Translations under genes and position numbers: made by a program
From: Verrucomicrobiales bacterium
GTDB lineage: Bacteria; Verrucomicrobiota; Verrucomicrobiia; Verrucomicrobiales; DEV007
DNA length: 64,000 nucleotides
Assembly: GCA_029213005.1 (NCBI GenBank)
Contig: JARGPI010000006.1
Location: 124,001 to 188,000, forward strand
Direction of reading: 5' to 3'
The notes under the pieces: generated by a model
The model's database searches: none
Seen by the model: only the letters and a program-made list of their open reading frames with translations
Told to the model about the DNA's origin: nothing
In this document: positions 55,979-64,000 of the stretch, piece after piece
How the letters are laid out: each line of letters opens with the position of its first letter
Numbering within the stretch: the stretch's first letter is position 1

Positions 55979-56096
55979 ACCGAATCGTAGTTCATTCGAT
56001 TGATCAGGCCATAGCGCAATGCGGCATTTGCCGGTGTCTACGAATTCCCATACCCTTTTCAGTGGCTAATTTCCGCCTGATCCAACCGCGAATCTT

Positions 56097-58316
56097 ATGA
56101 TTCAAAAGTCCTGTCTTCAATTTGTCCCGATTTTCGGGATCCTTTTTCTGATCTCAAATGCGTTCAGCAACGATCAAAAATCTCCGGTTTCGTTTGTGAA
56201 AGATATCGTGCCGATCCTCACCAAAGCGGACTGCAACACCGGAGCCTGTCATGCCAAAGCCGGTAACGGGCAGCGCGGTTTTGAGCTCTCCCTGCTCGGC
56301 TTCGAACCGATGGAGGACTACGAACATATCGTCAAGGAAGCGAGAGGACGGCGCGTCTTCCCTCCCGCACCGGAGCAAAGCCTCATCGTTCTCAAAGCGG
56401 CAAATATCGTCCCCCACGGCGGAGGGGTGAAGCTGGAACCCGGCTCGGAAAACTACAACACTTTGGTGAGATGGATCAGCGAAGGACTCATTTACGAAAA
56501 TGAAGGGGAAAGCACCCTGACCGCTCTCGATGTGGAGCCAAAGCGGCTTTCAATGAAGATCAATACCGCGCAACAGCTCAAAGTTTACGCCCGATTCTCA
56601 GACGGTTCGAGTCGCGACATCACGGATATGGCCCTTTACGAACCAAATGACACGGCCATGGCCGAGACCGGTGAACACGGCTTGGTGAAAACCCACAATC
56701 TCCCCGGAAATGTCGCGGTTATGATTCGCTACTCCGGCCTCGTCGCCGTTTCGAATATTTCGATCCCCCTGGGCGCTCCGGTTGAGAACGTGCCTCCATC
56801 GAAAAATTTCATCGATGATTTTGTTTTCACCAACCTCAAAGCCATCGGCGTCCCTCCCTCGCCCGTCTGCGATGATGAAACGTTTATCCGCCGTGTCTCC
56901 CTCGATATCGCCGGTAAGATTCCCGACGGCGAGGAAACCGCCGCCTTTGTCGCCGACACCTCCCCGGACAAGCGGGACAAAGCGATCGATAAACTTCTCA
57001 GCAGTTCCGAATACGCCGATTATTTCGCCAACAAATGGTCGGCGCTCTTAAAAAACCAGCGCCAGAGCAATGCCGATATCACCGCGAATTTTGCGTTTCA
57101 CTCCTGGATCCGGGACAGCCTCCTCGCAAACGTCCCTTACGACCAGATGGTCCGCCAAATCCTCGGAGCCACCGGAACGATCGTAGCCAACCCGCCGGTT
57201 GCGTGGTACAAGCGCGTCAAAGAACCGATCCAACAACAGGAAGATATCGCGCAACTCTTTCTCGGTGTCCGCATGCAGTGTGCCCAGTGCCATCACCACC
57301 CTTTCGAGCGCTGGAGTCAGGATGATTACTATTCGATGGCGGCATTTTTCAGTCAGGTCGGTCGCAAACCAACCGCCATCGCCGGGGAGGATTTGATCTT
57401 TCACAAACGCGGCATCGCTCAGCTCGAAAACAAAAAGAACGGTGAAAAAGTGAAGCCCGCGGCTCTGGGTTCCCCACCTATCGATATCTCGCCCGACGAC
57501 GATCCGAGACTGAAACTGGCCGACTGGATGAGCGATGAATCGAATCCATTTTTCGCAAAAGCACTCGTAAACCGCTACTGGAAACACTTCTTCAAACGCG
57601 GCCTCATTGAACCGGAGGACGATATTCGCGATACCAACCCCGCCACCAATCCCGAATTACTGGAGGCACTGGCTCAGGAATTTATCGAAAGCAAATTCGA
57701 TCTCAAAGCCATCGTTAAGACGATTACCCAGAGCCACACTTACCAGCTGGATTCACAACCCAATGAACACAACGCGGTAGACCGGCAGAATTACTCTCAT
57801 TTTTACCCGAAACGGATGCAGGCCGAGGTGCTTCTCGACTCAGTGGATAAACTCGCGGATTCGACCACCAGTTTCGCGAACCTTCCCAGCGGAACCCGCG
57901 CCATTTCCCTACCCGATAATAGCTACAACACCGCCTCCCCTTTCCTCAAAGTTTTCGGCCGCCCCGATGCCGCCAGCGTCTGTGAGTGCGAGCGGGTTCA
58001 GGCTTCGAGCCTCGCGCAGAGCCTGCATCTCATGAACTCTCCGGATGTTAAAAGCAAACTGACCGCCAGAACCGGCCGGGCTGCCCGACTATCAAAAGAC
58101 GACGTAACTGAAGAGGATGCCATCAACGAAATCTATCTCGACGCGTTTTCCCGGAAACCCACGGACGAAGAATACAGCATCGCTAAGGATCACATTTTGA
58201 AACCGCGCACCGATTCCGCAGGCAAGCCTCTACCACCCCAGGTCGCGAAGAAACAGGGGTACGAAGATTTGATCTGGGCAATCATTAATACCAAAGAATT
58301 TCTCTATAATCACTGA
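56097..58316 (+). CDS. DUF1549/DUF1553 domain protein (first gene of PVC operon)
   Basis: 739 residues with a signal peptide (MIQKSCLQFVPIFGILFLISNA). Domains in order: a short cytochrome-like start with CNTGACH (about residue 45-51), a bacterial Ig-like middle (about 140-225), DUF1549 (about 235-430, with QCAQCHHHPFERWSQDDY, a haem-like CxxCH) and DUF1553 (about 470-730, with NPATNPELLEALAQEF and FGRPDAASVCECERVQ). This family is characteristic of Planctomycetes and Verrucomicrobia, where it pairs with DUF1501 proteins. Its biochemistry is unproven. The next gene starts two bp after its stop, so this is the head of the operon. Confidence 0.92.
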   Translation: MIQKSCLQFVPIFGILFLISNAFSNDQKSPVSFVKDIVPILTKADCNTGACHAKAGNGQRGFELSLLGFEPMEDYEHIVKEARGRRVFPPAPEQSLIVLKAANIVPHGGGVKLEPGSENYNTLVRWISEGLIYENEGESTLTALDVEPKRLSMKINTAQQLKVYARFSDGSSRDITDMALYEPNDTAMAETGEHGLVKTHNLPGNVAVMIRYSGLVAVSNISIPLGAPVENVPPSKNFIDDFVFTNLKAIGVPPSPVCDDETFIRRVSLDIAGKIPDGEETAAFVADTSPDKRDKAIDKLLSSSEYADYFANKWSALLKNQRQSNADITANFAFHSWIRDSLLANVPYDQMVRQILGATGTIVANPPVAWYKRVKEPIQQQEDIAQLFLGVRMQCAQCHHHPFERWSQDDYYSMAAFFSQVGRKPTAIAGEDLIFHKRGIAQLENKKNGEKVKPAALGSPPIDISPDDDPRLKLADWMSDESNPFFAKALVNRYWKHFFKRGLIEPEDDIRDTNPATNPELLEALAQEFIESKFDLKAIVKTITQSHTYQLDSQPNEHNAVDRQNYSHFYPKRMQAEVLLDSVDKLADSTTSFANLPSGTRAISLPDNSYNTASPFLKVFGRPDAASVCECERVQASSLAQSLHLMNSPDVKSKLTARTGRAARLSKDDVTEEDAINEIYLDAFSRKPTDEEYSIAKDHILKPRTDSAGKPLPPQVAKKQGYEDLIWAIINTKEFLYNH

Positions 58317-58318
58317 TT

Positions 58319-60499
58319 ATGAAACCACTCTCTAATCGAGTTCGGACTGATCTCACCATCCGGATCACGACCTTTCTTATACTGGTTGCCAGCACGGCAG
58401 TCTGCTTTTCGCAATCGGTATGCCTGCCGGCTCCGAGACTCTTAACCCTCATGCCGATGGGAGGTCAGGTGGGCACCACTCTGGATGTCACCCTGACCGG
58501 GGAACACCTGGAAGATGTATCCGCCATGATATTTTCCAGTCCAAAAATCACGGCGAAACCTGTGCCCGACACCGAGAATAAATTCACCCTGACCATCGCC
58601 CCCGACGCAGCCGCCGGAGTTTACGACGTCCGGGTTGTTTCCCGCCTTGGGATTTCATCGCCCCGGGCGTTCTCTGTCGGCCAACTACCGGAAAGCACCA
58701 ATACTGTCGCGAATCAATCACTCGAGAAAGCCACCCCGCTGCCGGTCAATTCGATCTGCAATGCCGTAATGAAACAGAAAGCGATTGATTACTACACTTT
58801 CGAAGCCAAAAAGGACCAGAGAGTCGCTGTGGAATGCGCCGCCGTCGGTATTGATTCCAAATTAACTCCCGTCGTCATTATCGGTGATGCCAAAGGTCGG
58901 GATCTACTGGTTAACCGAACCGGAGGTATCCTCAATTTCACACCCTTCGAAGATGGTAACTATGTGATAAAAGTCCACGATTTGACCTATCAGGGAACGC
59001 CCCGGCACTTTTACCGACTCGCCATTCAGGAAGTGGCCGGTAACGATCCGGCACCGCGCCACCCATCGACCGCCACGGTCAGCTCCATGTCATGGCCGCC
59101 CGCGAATCTACCAGACACTCCGGCGCTTCAGGAAATTGAGCCGAATAACGATTCACCCAAGGTCCAATCGATATCGCTTCCCTGCGATATAGCCGGTAGT
59201 TTTTTTCCCGCGGCTGATGTCGATACTTTTGAGTTTTCCGCAAAGAAAGGAGAAACCTGGTGGGTGGAAGTCGCATCGGAACGACTCGGCTTACCTACCG
59301 ATCCCTTTGTTCTCGTTCAAAAAGTGGGGATCAAAGAGGGACGGGAAACGCTGACGGATCTCGCGGAGTTATACGATATAAAAAGCCCAGTCAAAGTTTC
59401 CAGCAACGGTTATTCCTACGATGGCCCTCCCTACAACAGCGGTTCGCCGGATGTGTTGGGTAAGGTTGAAATCAAAGAGGATGGAAAGTATCGCCTTCAA
59501 GTCCGGGACCTGTTCGGAGGCACCCGCAATGAACCCGACAATATATACCGCCTGATAGTTCGAAAAGCTCAGCCAGATTTTTCACTCAGCGCCTGGGCCG
59601 TGCACATGACCCTCCGGAACGGCGACCGCGCTGCCTTTTCGAAACCCATTGCGCTCCGGGCTGGTGGCTCAATAGCCATTGAGGTCGTTGTGATCCGCCG
59701 GGATGGATACGATGGAGACATCGAGCTGGGTATGGAAGGCCTGCCTCCCGGAGTCACCGCTACCGGGTTGAAAATTCCAGCGGGAAAATCTGTCGGTCAT
59801 ATCATTCTCACTGCCGACGAAGATGCGACACACCGCGTTGCTGCCGCCCAAATTTTCGGTAAAGCGAACATCGGGGAAAAAGTCGTAACCCGGGCCTGCC
59901 GTCTCGCTTCGATGGAGTGGCCGGTCAAAGATGCCAAACAGGAAATCCCGAGCCCGCGTCTCGTCGCCAATATCCCGGTCTCCGTAACTGATTCGGAGCT
60001 CGCTTCCCTGAGTGTCGCCGCTAAAGAGGAGAAAGTATGGGAAGCAGAAGAAGGCAGTAAACTGAAGATTCCACTACAGGCAACCTGGCGCGAGGAATTC
60101 TCCGGCACCGCTGTAAAATTCAAGACCTACGGTCACGGCTTTGAGAAAACTAAAGAATTCGAAATCCCTCTCAAGGCGGAGGAACACGAGGTTGAGCTGG
60201 ACCTGGCCGCCCTCAAGGTAGAGCCGGGCGACTACACTATTGCCTTCTACGGCGGCGCGGTCACCAAATACCGCTACAACCCCGGGGCAGTCGATGCCGC
60301 GAAGGAGGAATTGAAAAAGGCCGAAGCCGCCCTCGCCGCAGCTCCAGCCGACCAGCAGACCGAGGCAAAGGCAGCTAAAACTGCTGCAGAGAAAAAACTC
60401 AAGTCAGCGGAAGCCGCTGCCAAACCAAAAGACATCGTGGATATCGTGGTATCAAAACCGATTCATATCTCAGTCAAAAAGAAGCTCAGTGAATCGTGA
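58319..60499 (+). CDS. Secreted pre-peptidase C-terminal (PPC) domain protein
   Basis: 726 residues with a signal peptide (ends near VCFSQ). Starts with an IPT/TIG-like stretch (LMPMGGQVGTTLDVTLTGEHLED), followed by two PPC-type beta-sandwich modules (about 145-240 and 270-420: DYYTFEAKKDQRVAVECAA; DVDTFEFSAKKGETWWVEVAS). More beta-rich domains follow to about 640. The C-terminal 60 residues are an Ala/Lys/Glu coiled coil. PPC modules bind calcium or glycans in secreted enzymes, but no catalytic domain is seen here. Its stop overlaps the next gene's GTG by 4 bp (GTGA), so translation is coupled. Confidence 0.85.
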   Translation: MKPLSNRVRTDLTIRITTFLILVASTAVCFSQSVCLPAPRLLTLMPMGGQVGTTLDVTLTGEHLEDVSAMIFSSPKITAKPVPDTENKFTLTIAPDAAAGVYDVRVVSRLGISSPRAFSVGQLPESTNTVANQSLEKATPLPVNSICNAVMKQKAIDYYTFEAKKDQRVAVECAAVGIDSKLTPVVIIGDAKGRDLLVNRTGGILNFTPFEDGNYVIKVHDLTYQGTPRHFYRLAIQEVAGNDPAPRHPSTATVSSMSWPPANLPDTPALQEIEPNNDSPKVQSISLPCDIAGSFFPAADVDTFEFSAKKGETWWVEVASERLGLPTDPFVLVQKVGIKEGRETLTDLAELYDIKSPVKVSSNGYSYDGPPYNSGSPDVLGKVEIKEDGKYRLQVRDLFGGTRNEPDNIYRLIVRKAQPDFSLSAWAVHMTLRNGDRAAFSKPIALRAGGSIAIEVVVIRRDGYDGDIELGMEGLPPGVTATGLKIPAGKSVGHIILTADEDATHRVAAAQIFGKANIGEKVVTRACRLASMEWPVKDAKQEIPSPRLVANIPVSVTDSELASLSVAAKEEKVWEAEEGSKLKIPLQATWREEFSGTAVKFKTYGHGFEKTKEFEIPLKAEEHEVELDLAALKVEPGDYTIAFYGGAVTKYRYNPGAVDAAKEELKKAEAALAAAPADQQTEAKAAKTAAEKKLKSAEAAAKPKDIVDIVVSKPIHISVKKKLSES

Positions 60500-63186
60500 A
60501 AAGTCGTTTCTCCAGTTATTGTTTTTTAGCGGCAGCTGCTGTCCTGACTCTCTCGCCGGTAGTGTCGGGTGTGGATAACCCGGATTTCTACCGTGATGTC
60601 TATCCTTTTCTGAAATCCAATTGTATATCCTGCCATAACAAAACCACGACTAAAGCCGGCCTCAATATGGAGACGCCGGCACTCATGATTGAAGGCGGTG
60701 ACTCAGGACCTTCGATCGTGCCGGGAAACAGCACGGAAAGCCTCATCGTCGAAGCTTCGGCCCACAGCATCGACATGGAGATGCCGCCGAAAAACAACAA
60801 GACCGACGCTAAAGATCTGACTAAAGCAGAGATCGCTATTTTGAAGAAATGGATCGATCAGGGAGCTAAAGCCTCGGTTCAGCAGAAACGCCAGGTCGTC
60901 TGGAAATCTTTGGCACCGGGCGTCCACCCGATCTATACCGTAACGATGACAGAGGACGGTCGATTTGCCGCCTGCGGACGATCCAATCAAATATTCATCT
61001 ACGACATCGCAACCCGCCAGTTTGTTGGTCAAGTCGTCGACAAGAAAGAAAAGAGCGGCGCTCACAAAGCTCTTGTAAACGCGCTCAGTTTCAGTCCCGA
61101 TGGCAACCTGCTCGCTTCCGGAGGATTCAGGGAGGTGAAAATCTGGGAAAAGGCAGAACCGCCCGCTAAAAATAATATAGAGAAACTGAACGTTGGCATC
61201 CCTCAACCCGATGTCGCCAACCTCACGATTTCACCGGACGCGGAGAAGCTCGCTGTCCTGACGAGGGCGGGAAAACTAATCGTTTCCCAACGATCGGATT
61301 CCCGGGCGATTTCCGGAGAACTGTACCCTGTACAGTCTCCCACTGTACAGGGTACAGTCCCGCCTATCGTCACTGCCTATACCTGGTCGGCTGACAGCCA
61401 ATCGGTATTGACGATCGAAGGCGACAAAACCCTCCGGATCTGGCCTATCACCGAAACCGGAGCACCCCGGGAAATTGCCATCGAGGAAGGCCCTACTACC
61501 ATCCATCTCGCCACCGGTCCCGGAAAACTGGTCGCCACCGCAGGCAAAGACAGTAAAGTCCGAATCCGGGATCTGAGTCAGAACGGTAAACTGATTCGTG
61601 AAATTCCACGCGCCGGCGTCACCGGACTGGCCATTTCTCCGGACGAAAAGTCGATTGCCACCAGCGGGGCCGACGGCGCCGTTCGGGTCTGGGATATCGC
61701 ATCCGGAAAACAGACGATCGAACTGTGGGGAAGCCTTTCAGCAAATCAGGAAATTGAAGAACTGGAGTGGAAGCTCTCGAGAGAGCGACTCGAGCAATCG
61801 TTTCAAAAATCCGGAATCACAAAAATCACCGCCCAGGACAAAGCGCTCGATGTTCTTCTCCAAAAAGCGAAAGACGCTATCGTCGCGATGAACAAAGCCC
61901 TGCCGGTCAAAGAAAAAGCGATCAAGCCGGTCGAGGAAGCGCGAATCGCCGCCCAAAAAGCGGTCGATGATGCCCGAACCGCGCTCGAAGCAGCCCCGGA
62001 TGACGCGAAACTCGAAAAAGCGCTGATCACGGCAAAAGACAAACTGATCACCGCTCAGACCAACGAATCGTCGGCCTTGGCCGCTTTCAAAGCCGTTCAG
62101 AGTAACATCTCAGACGCGGAGGAACAGGTCAAAAGAATCACTCAAACAACCACTGAAAACGCCGAAAAAGTCGAAGAAGCCAACCGGATCACCACAGAAT
62201 CAAAGGCCCGCCATGCCGAGGCAATCAAAGCTCTCGCGGTTGCGAGAAAAGCGATCAAATCCCCGACAGCCAGACCAGTTGGTGTGACTTTTTCAAATCA
62301 CGGCAACCGGATCGCTTCAGTTTTAGATGATGGCACAATCAACGTCTGGGCAATTGCCTCCGGGAAACCGATCGAAGAGGTAAAAGGAAACGCCACAGCG
62401 ATTTATGCGATCATGAGCCGAAGTGATGGAACCTTTCTCAGTTGCGGAGCCGACGGAACCACGGTTTCGACCAGCCCGACTGTAGCCTGGAAGCTGAAAA
62501 CCACCCTCGGCGGGGATAGCGATCCCACCCTTTTCGCCGACCGGGTCAATGCCGTGACTTTCAGTCCCGATGGCAAAATCCTCGCCACCGGCGGCGGCGA
62601 ACCTTCCCGGGCCGGGGACATCGATTTGTTCGAAGTGGAGACCGGCAAATCCATCGCGAGTTGGAAAGATCGGCATGACGACAGCGTCGTGAGTCTCGAC
62701 TTTTCGCCCGACGGCAAACTGCTCGCTTCCGGATCGGCTGACAAAGTGGCCCGGGTCTTTGATGTCACCACCGCCGAACCAACCCACCTTTTCGAAGGCC
62801 ACACCCATCACGTGCTCGGAGTCTCCTTCCGGGTCGACGGCAGAGTTCTCGCCACGGCCGGAGCCGACGGAACCGTCAATGCCTGGGACATGATTCTCGG
62901 GGAAAAGAAAAAGAAAATCGTCGGGTGGAATAAAGAAGTCACATCCCTGCAGTTTATCGGAGCCACCAACCAAATCGTGACCTCCGCAGGAGATAATTTG
63001 ATCCGGATCGTGACCGATGATGGCGGACAAATCCGCTCTATCTCGAAGTTACCCGACTTTATGCAGTCAGCCGCCAGCACTCCCGACGGAACCACAATCG
63101 TCGGCGGCGGGGAAGACAGCTATCTCAGAATTTGGAACGGAACCAACGGAAAAGAACTAGCCGCCTTCGGCAGTAGCGACCACTAG
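60496..63186 (+). CDS. Planctomycete-type cytochrome c with WD40 repeats
   Basis: 896 residues from GTG 60496. A signal peptide is followed by a PSCyt1 haem site C43-I-S-C-H47 and PALMIEGGDSGPSIVPG. WD40 blades fill about 145-420 and 590-890 (LSFSPDGNLLASGG, LDFSPDGKLLASGSADKVARVFD). Between them is a coiled coil of about 150 residues (EEARIAAQKAVDDARTALE), so the two propeller halves are separated. Repeat locus 5 encodes about residues 276-288 (LYPVQSPTVQGTV) between two blades. The gene follows a coupled start and precedes DUF1501 by 12 bp. The repeat's position in a loop explains why it could be tolerated. Confidence 0.88.
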   Translation: MKSRFSSYCFLAAAAVLTLSPVVSGVDNPDFYRDVYPFLKSNCISCHNKTTTKAGLNMETPALMIEGGDSGPSIVPGNSTESLIVEASAHSIDMEMPPKNNKTDAKDLTKAEIAILKKWIDQGAKASVQQKRQVVWKSLAPGVHPIYTVTMTEDGRFAACGRSNQIFIYDIATRQFVGQVVDKKEKSGAHKALVNALSFSPDGNLLASGGFREVKIWEKAEPPAKNNIEKLNVGIPQPDVANLTISPDAEKLAVLTRAGKLIVSQRSDSRAISGELYPVQSPTVQGTVPPIVTAYTWSADSQSVLTIEGDKTLRIWPITETGAPREIAIEEGPTTIHLATGPGKLVATAGKDSKVRIRDLSQNGKLIREIPRAGVTGLAISPDEKSIATSGADGAVRVWDIASGKQTIELWGSLSANQEIEELEWKLSRERLEQSFQKSGITKITAQDKALDVLLQKAKDAIVAMNKALPVKEKAIKPVEEARIAAQKAVDDARTALEAAPDDAKLEKALITAKDKLITAQTNESSALAAFKAVQSNISDAEEQVKRITQTTTENAEKVEEANRITTESKARHAEAIKALAVARKAIKSPTARPVGVTFSNHGNRIASVLDDGTINVWAIASGKPIEEVKGNATAIYAIMSRSDGTFLSCGADGTTVSTSPTVAWKLKTTLGGDSDPTLFADRVNAVTFSPDGKILATGGGEPSRAGDIDLFEVETGKSIASWKDRHDDSVVSLDFSPDGKLLASGSADKVARVFDVTTAEPTHLFEGHTHHVLGVSFRVDGRVLATAGADGTVNAWDMILGEKKKKIVGWNKEVTSLQFIGATNQIVTSAGDNLIRIVTDDGGQIRSISKLPDFMQSAASTPDGTTIVGGGEDSYLRIWNGTNGKELAAFGSSDH
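61322..61356. repeat. GTAC-dyad repeat array, locus 5 (two units, inside a CDS)
   Basis: TGTACCCTGTACA (61322-61334) and TGTACAGGGTACA (61344-61356) lie at a 22-bp pitch with spacer GTCTCCCAC. The units are inverted. They lie in frame within the WD40 cytochrome gene and encode a short inter-blade loop. The flanks GAAC and GTCC match the spacer consensus of the family. Confidence 0.9.
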
Positions 63187-63198
63187 CAAAACACCATC

Positions 63199-64000
63199 AT
63201 GTCCAATCATTCAACTTCAGGAATCGACCGATGCAACGGCCCGCTGGGACGCCGCAGTTTTATGCAATTCGGTCTCACCGGCTTCGCCAGTCTGAGTTAT
63301 CCGGGGCTTTTGAAACTTCGCGCGGAAAATGCGTTGAAACCCGACCATGAGAAGACTGCCGTCATCATGGTCTGGCTTCCCGGCGGCCTGTCTCACGTTG
63401 ACTCCTACGATCCCAAGCCGGACATCGGCAGCGAATACCGCGGCCCTTTTAAAACGATCGGAACGAAAATCCCCGGCACCCGCATCACCGAACTCCTGCC
63501 CCGGCACGCAAAGATCGCTGATAAATTTAATATCGTCCGCTCGATGAAACAAGGCGCCGGTGGCCACCCTGCCGGAACTTTGCAAATGCTCTCGGGCGAT
63601 TCCGATACCCGCGACAAACCGAAACCGGACCTGCCTGACTGGATGTCGGTGGCGCACTATTTGCGCTCTCAAAACACGACGCGATCAAACCCGCTTCCAA
63701 ACTACGTCGCCGTCAATTCGATCAATGCCAACTACCACGGGCCGGTCTACCTCGGTGATGCCTACTCCCCTTTCTCGGTTAACTCAGACCCGAATCGACC
63801 CAATTTTGAAGTTCCCAACATCGGACTCGATGACCCCGCCGAAGCCCGCCGCCTCAGCGACCGACTCGCCCTCCGGAAAAGTCTCGACAAAATGGAGCGC
63901 CATTTCGATACCGAAGGCGAACTCGGAGCCCTCGACGAATTCGAATCTCAGGCGATGACGCTCCTGACCAATCCCCAAACCCGCAACGCTTTTGATCTCG
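63199..64000 (+). CDS. DUF1501 protein, N-terminal part (runs off the window)
   Basis: Only the first 267 codons are present; no stop precedes the window end. The N terminus holds a twin-arginine-type signal (LGRRSFMQFGLTGFASL), so export through Tat is likely. The DUF1501 pattern follows: VIMVWLPGGLSHVDSYDPKPD, then KQGAGGHPAGTLQMLSGD. DUF1501 proteins are probably related to the alkaline-phosphatase/sulfatase fold and pair with DUF1549/DUF1553 proteins in PVC genomes. It starts 12 bp after the WD40 cytochrome stop. It completes the four-gene operon seen here. Confidence 0.9.
   Translation, partial: MSNHSTSGIDRCNGPLGRRSFMQFGLTGFASLSYPGLLKLRAENALKPDHEKTAVIMVWLPGGLSHVDSYDPKPDIGSEYRGPFKTIGTKIPGTRITELLPRHAKIADKFNIVRSMKQGAGGHPAGTLQMLSGDSDTRDKPKPDLPDWMSVAHYLRSQNTTRSNPLPNYVAVNSINANYHGPVYLGDAYSPFSVNSDPNRPNFEVPNIGLDDPAEARRLSDRLALRKSLDKMERHFDTEGELGALDEFESQAMTLLTNPQTRNAFDL

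Overview
The window looks like a chromosomal segment of a bacterium in the Planctomycetota-Verrucomicrobiota-Chlamydiota group, most likely a verrucomicrobium. The evidence is gene content. There is a DUF1549/DUF1553 - pre-peptidase domain - WD40 cytochrome - DUF1501 operon, a large haem-binding CxxCH dehydrogenase with HEAT repeats, several sulfatases and SGNH hydrolases, and a zinc-ribbon ExbB with oversized ExbD-like partners. Most genes, including the strongly codon-biased chaperones, have no Shine-Dalgarno sequence. I see no plasmid, phage, integrase, transposase or CRISPR hallmark.

Layout. 1-4.7 kb: tail of a sigma-54 response regulator, then dnaK, groES and groEL, with an unusually structured leader before groES. 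4.8-10.4 kb: pseudouridine synthase, sulfatase, trmB, HAD phosphatase, flavin disulfide reductase and a small membrane protein. 10.5-12.5 kb: DUF3467 protein, a two-gene small-heat-shock operon behind a near-perfect sigma-54 promoter, and a pentapeptide protein. 12.7-19.6 kb: a minus-strand run of membrane, secreted and unknown proteins (VTT/TVP38, DUF547, GYF/DUF4190 and others). 19.9-24.6 kb: TPR/secretin-like protein, SDR reductase and giant cytochrome. 24.6-30.2 kb (minus): formate-tetrahydrofolate ligase and an ExbB/ExbD-type stator operon. 30.4-37.1 kb: lipase-like lipoprotein, TPR glycosyltransferase, then a sulfatase-esterase-TauD operon. 37.1-47.9 kb: tRNA-Arg and a signalling region (two paralogous unknown proteins, two NarL-type regulators, two sensor kinases, a PocR-AraC regulator) with diheme cytochromes and a D-lactate-type dehydrogenase. 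48-56 kb: small proteins, two SGNH hydrolases, and an amidohydrolase/propeller fusion with its sodium symporter. 56.1-64 kb: the DUF1549-PPC-WD40-DUF1501 operon, cut by the window end.

The most unusual signal is a dispersed repeat family at five loci (4.73, 12.63, 32.1, 52.3 and 61.3 kb). Each locus carries two to four copies of a 13-bp dyad (core GTAC-CCT-GTAC), spaced at exactly 22 bp. The 9-bp spacers are mostly also dyadic (RTYY-N-RRAY). The core has no stop codon in any of the six frames, and two arrays lie inside coding sequence: one splits the signal peptide of the amidohydrolase, the other lies between WD40 repeats of a cytochrome. I do not recognise this family. A DNA-binding array and a REP-like mobile or structural repeat are both possible.
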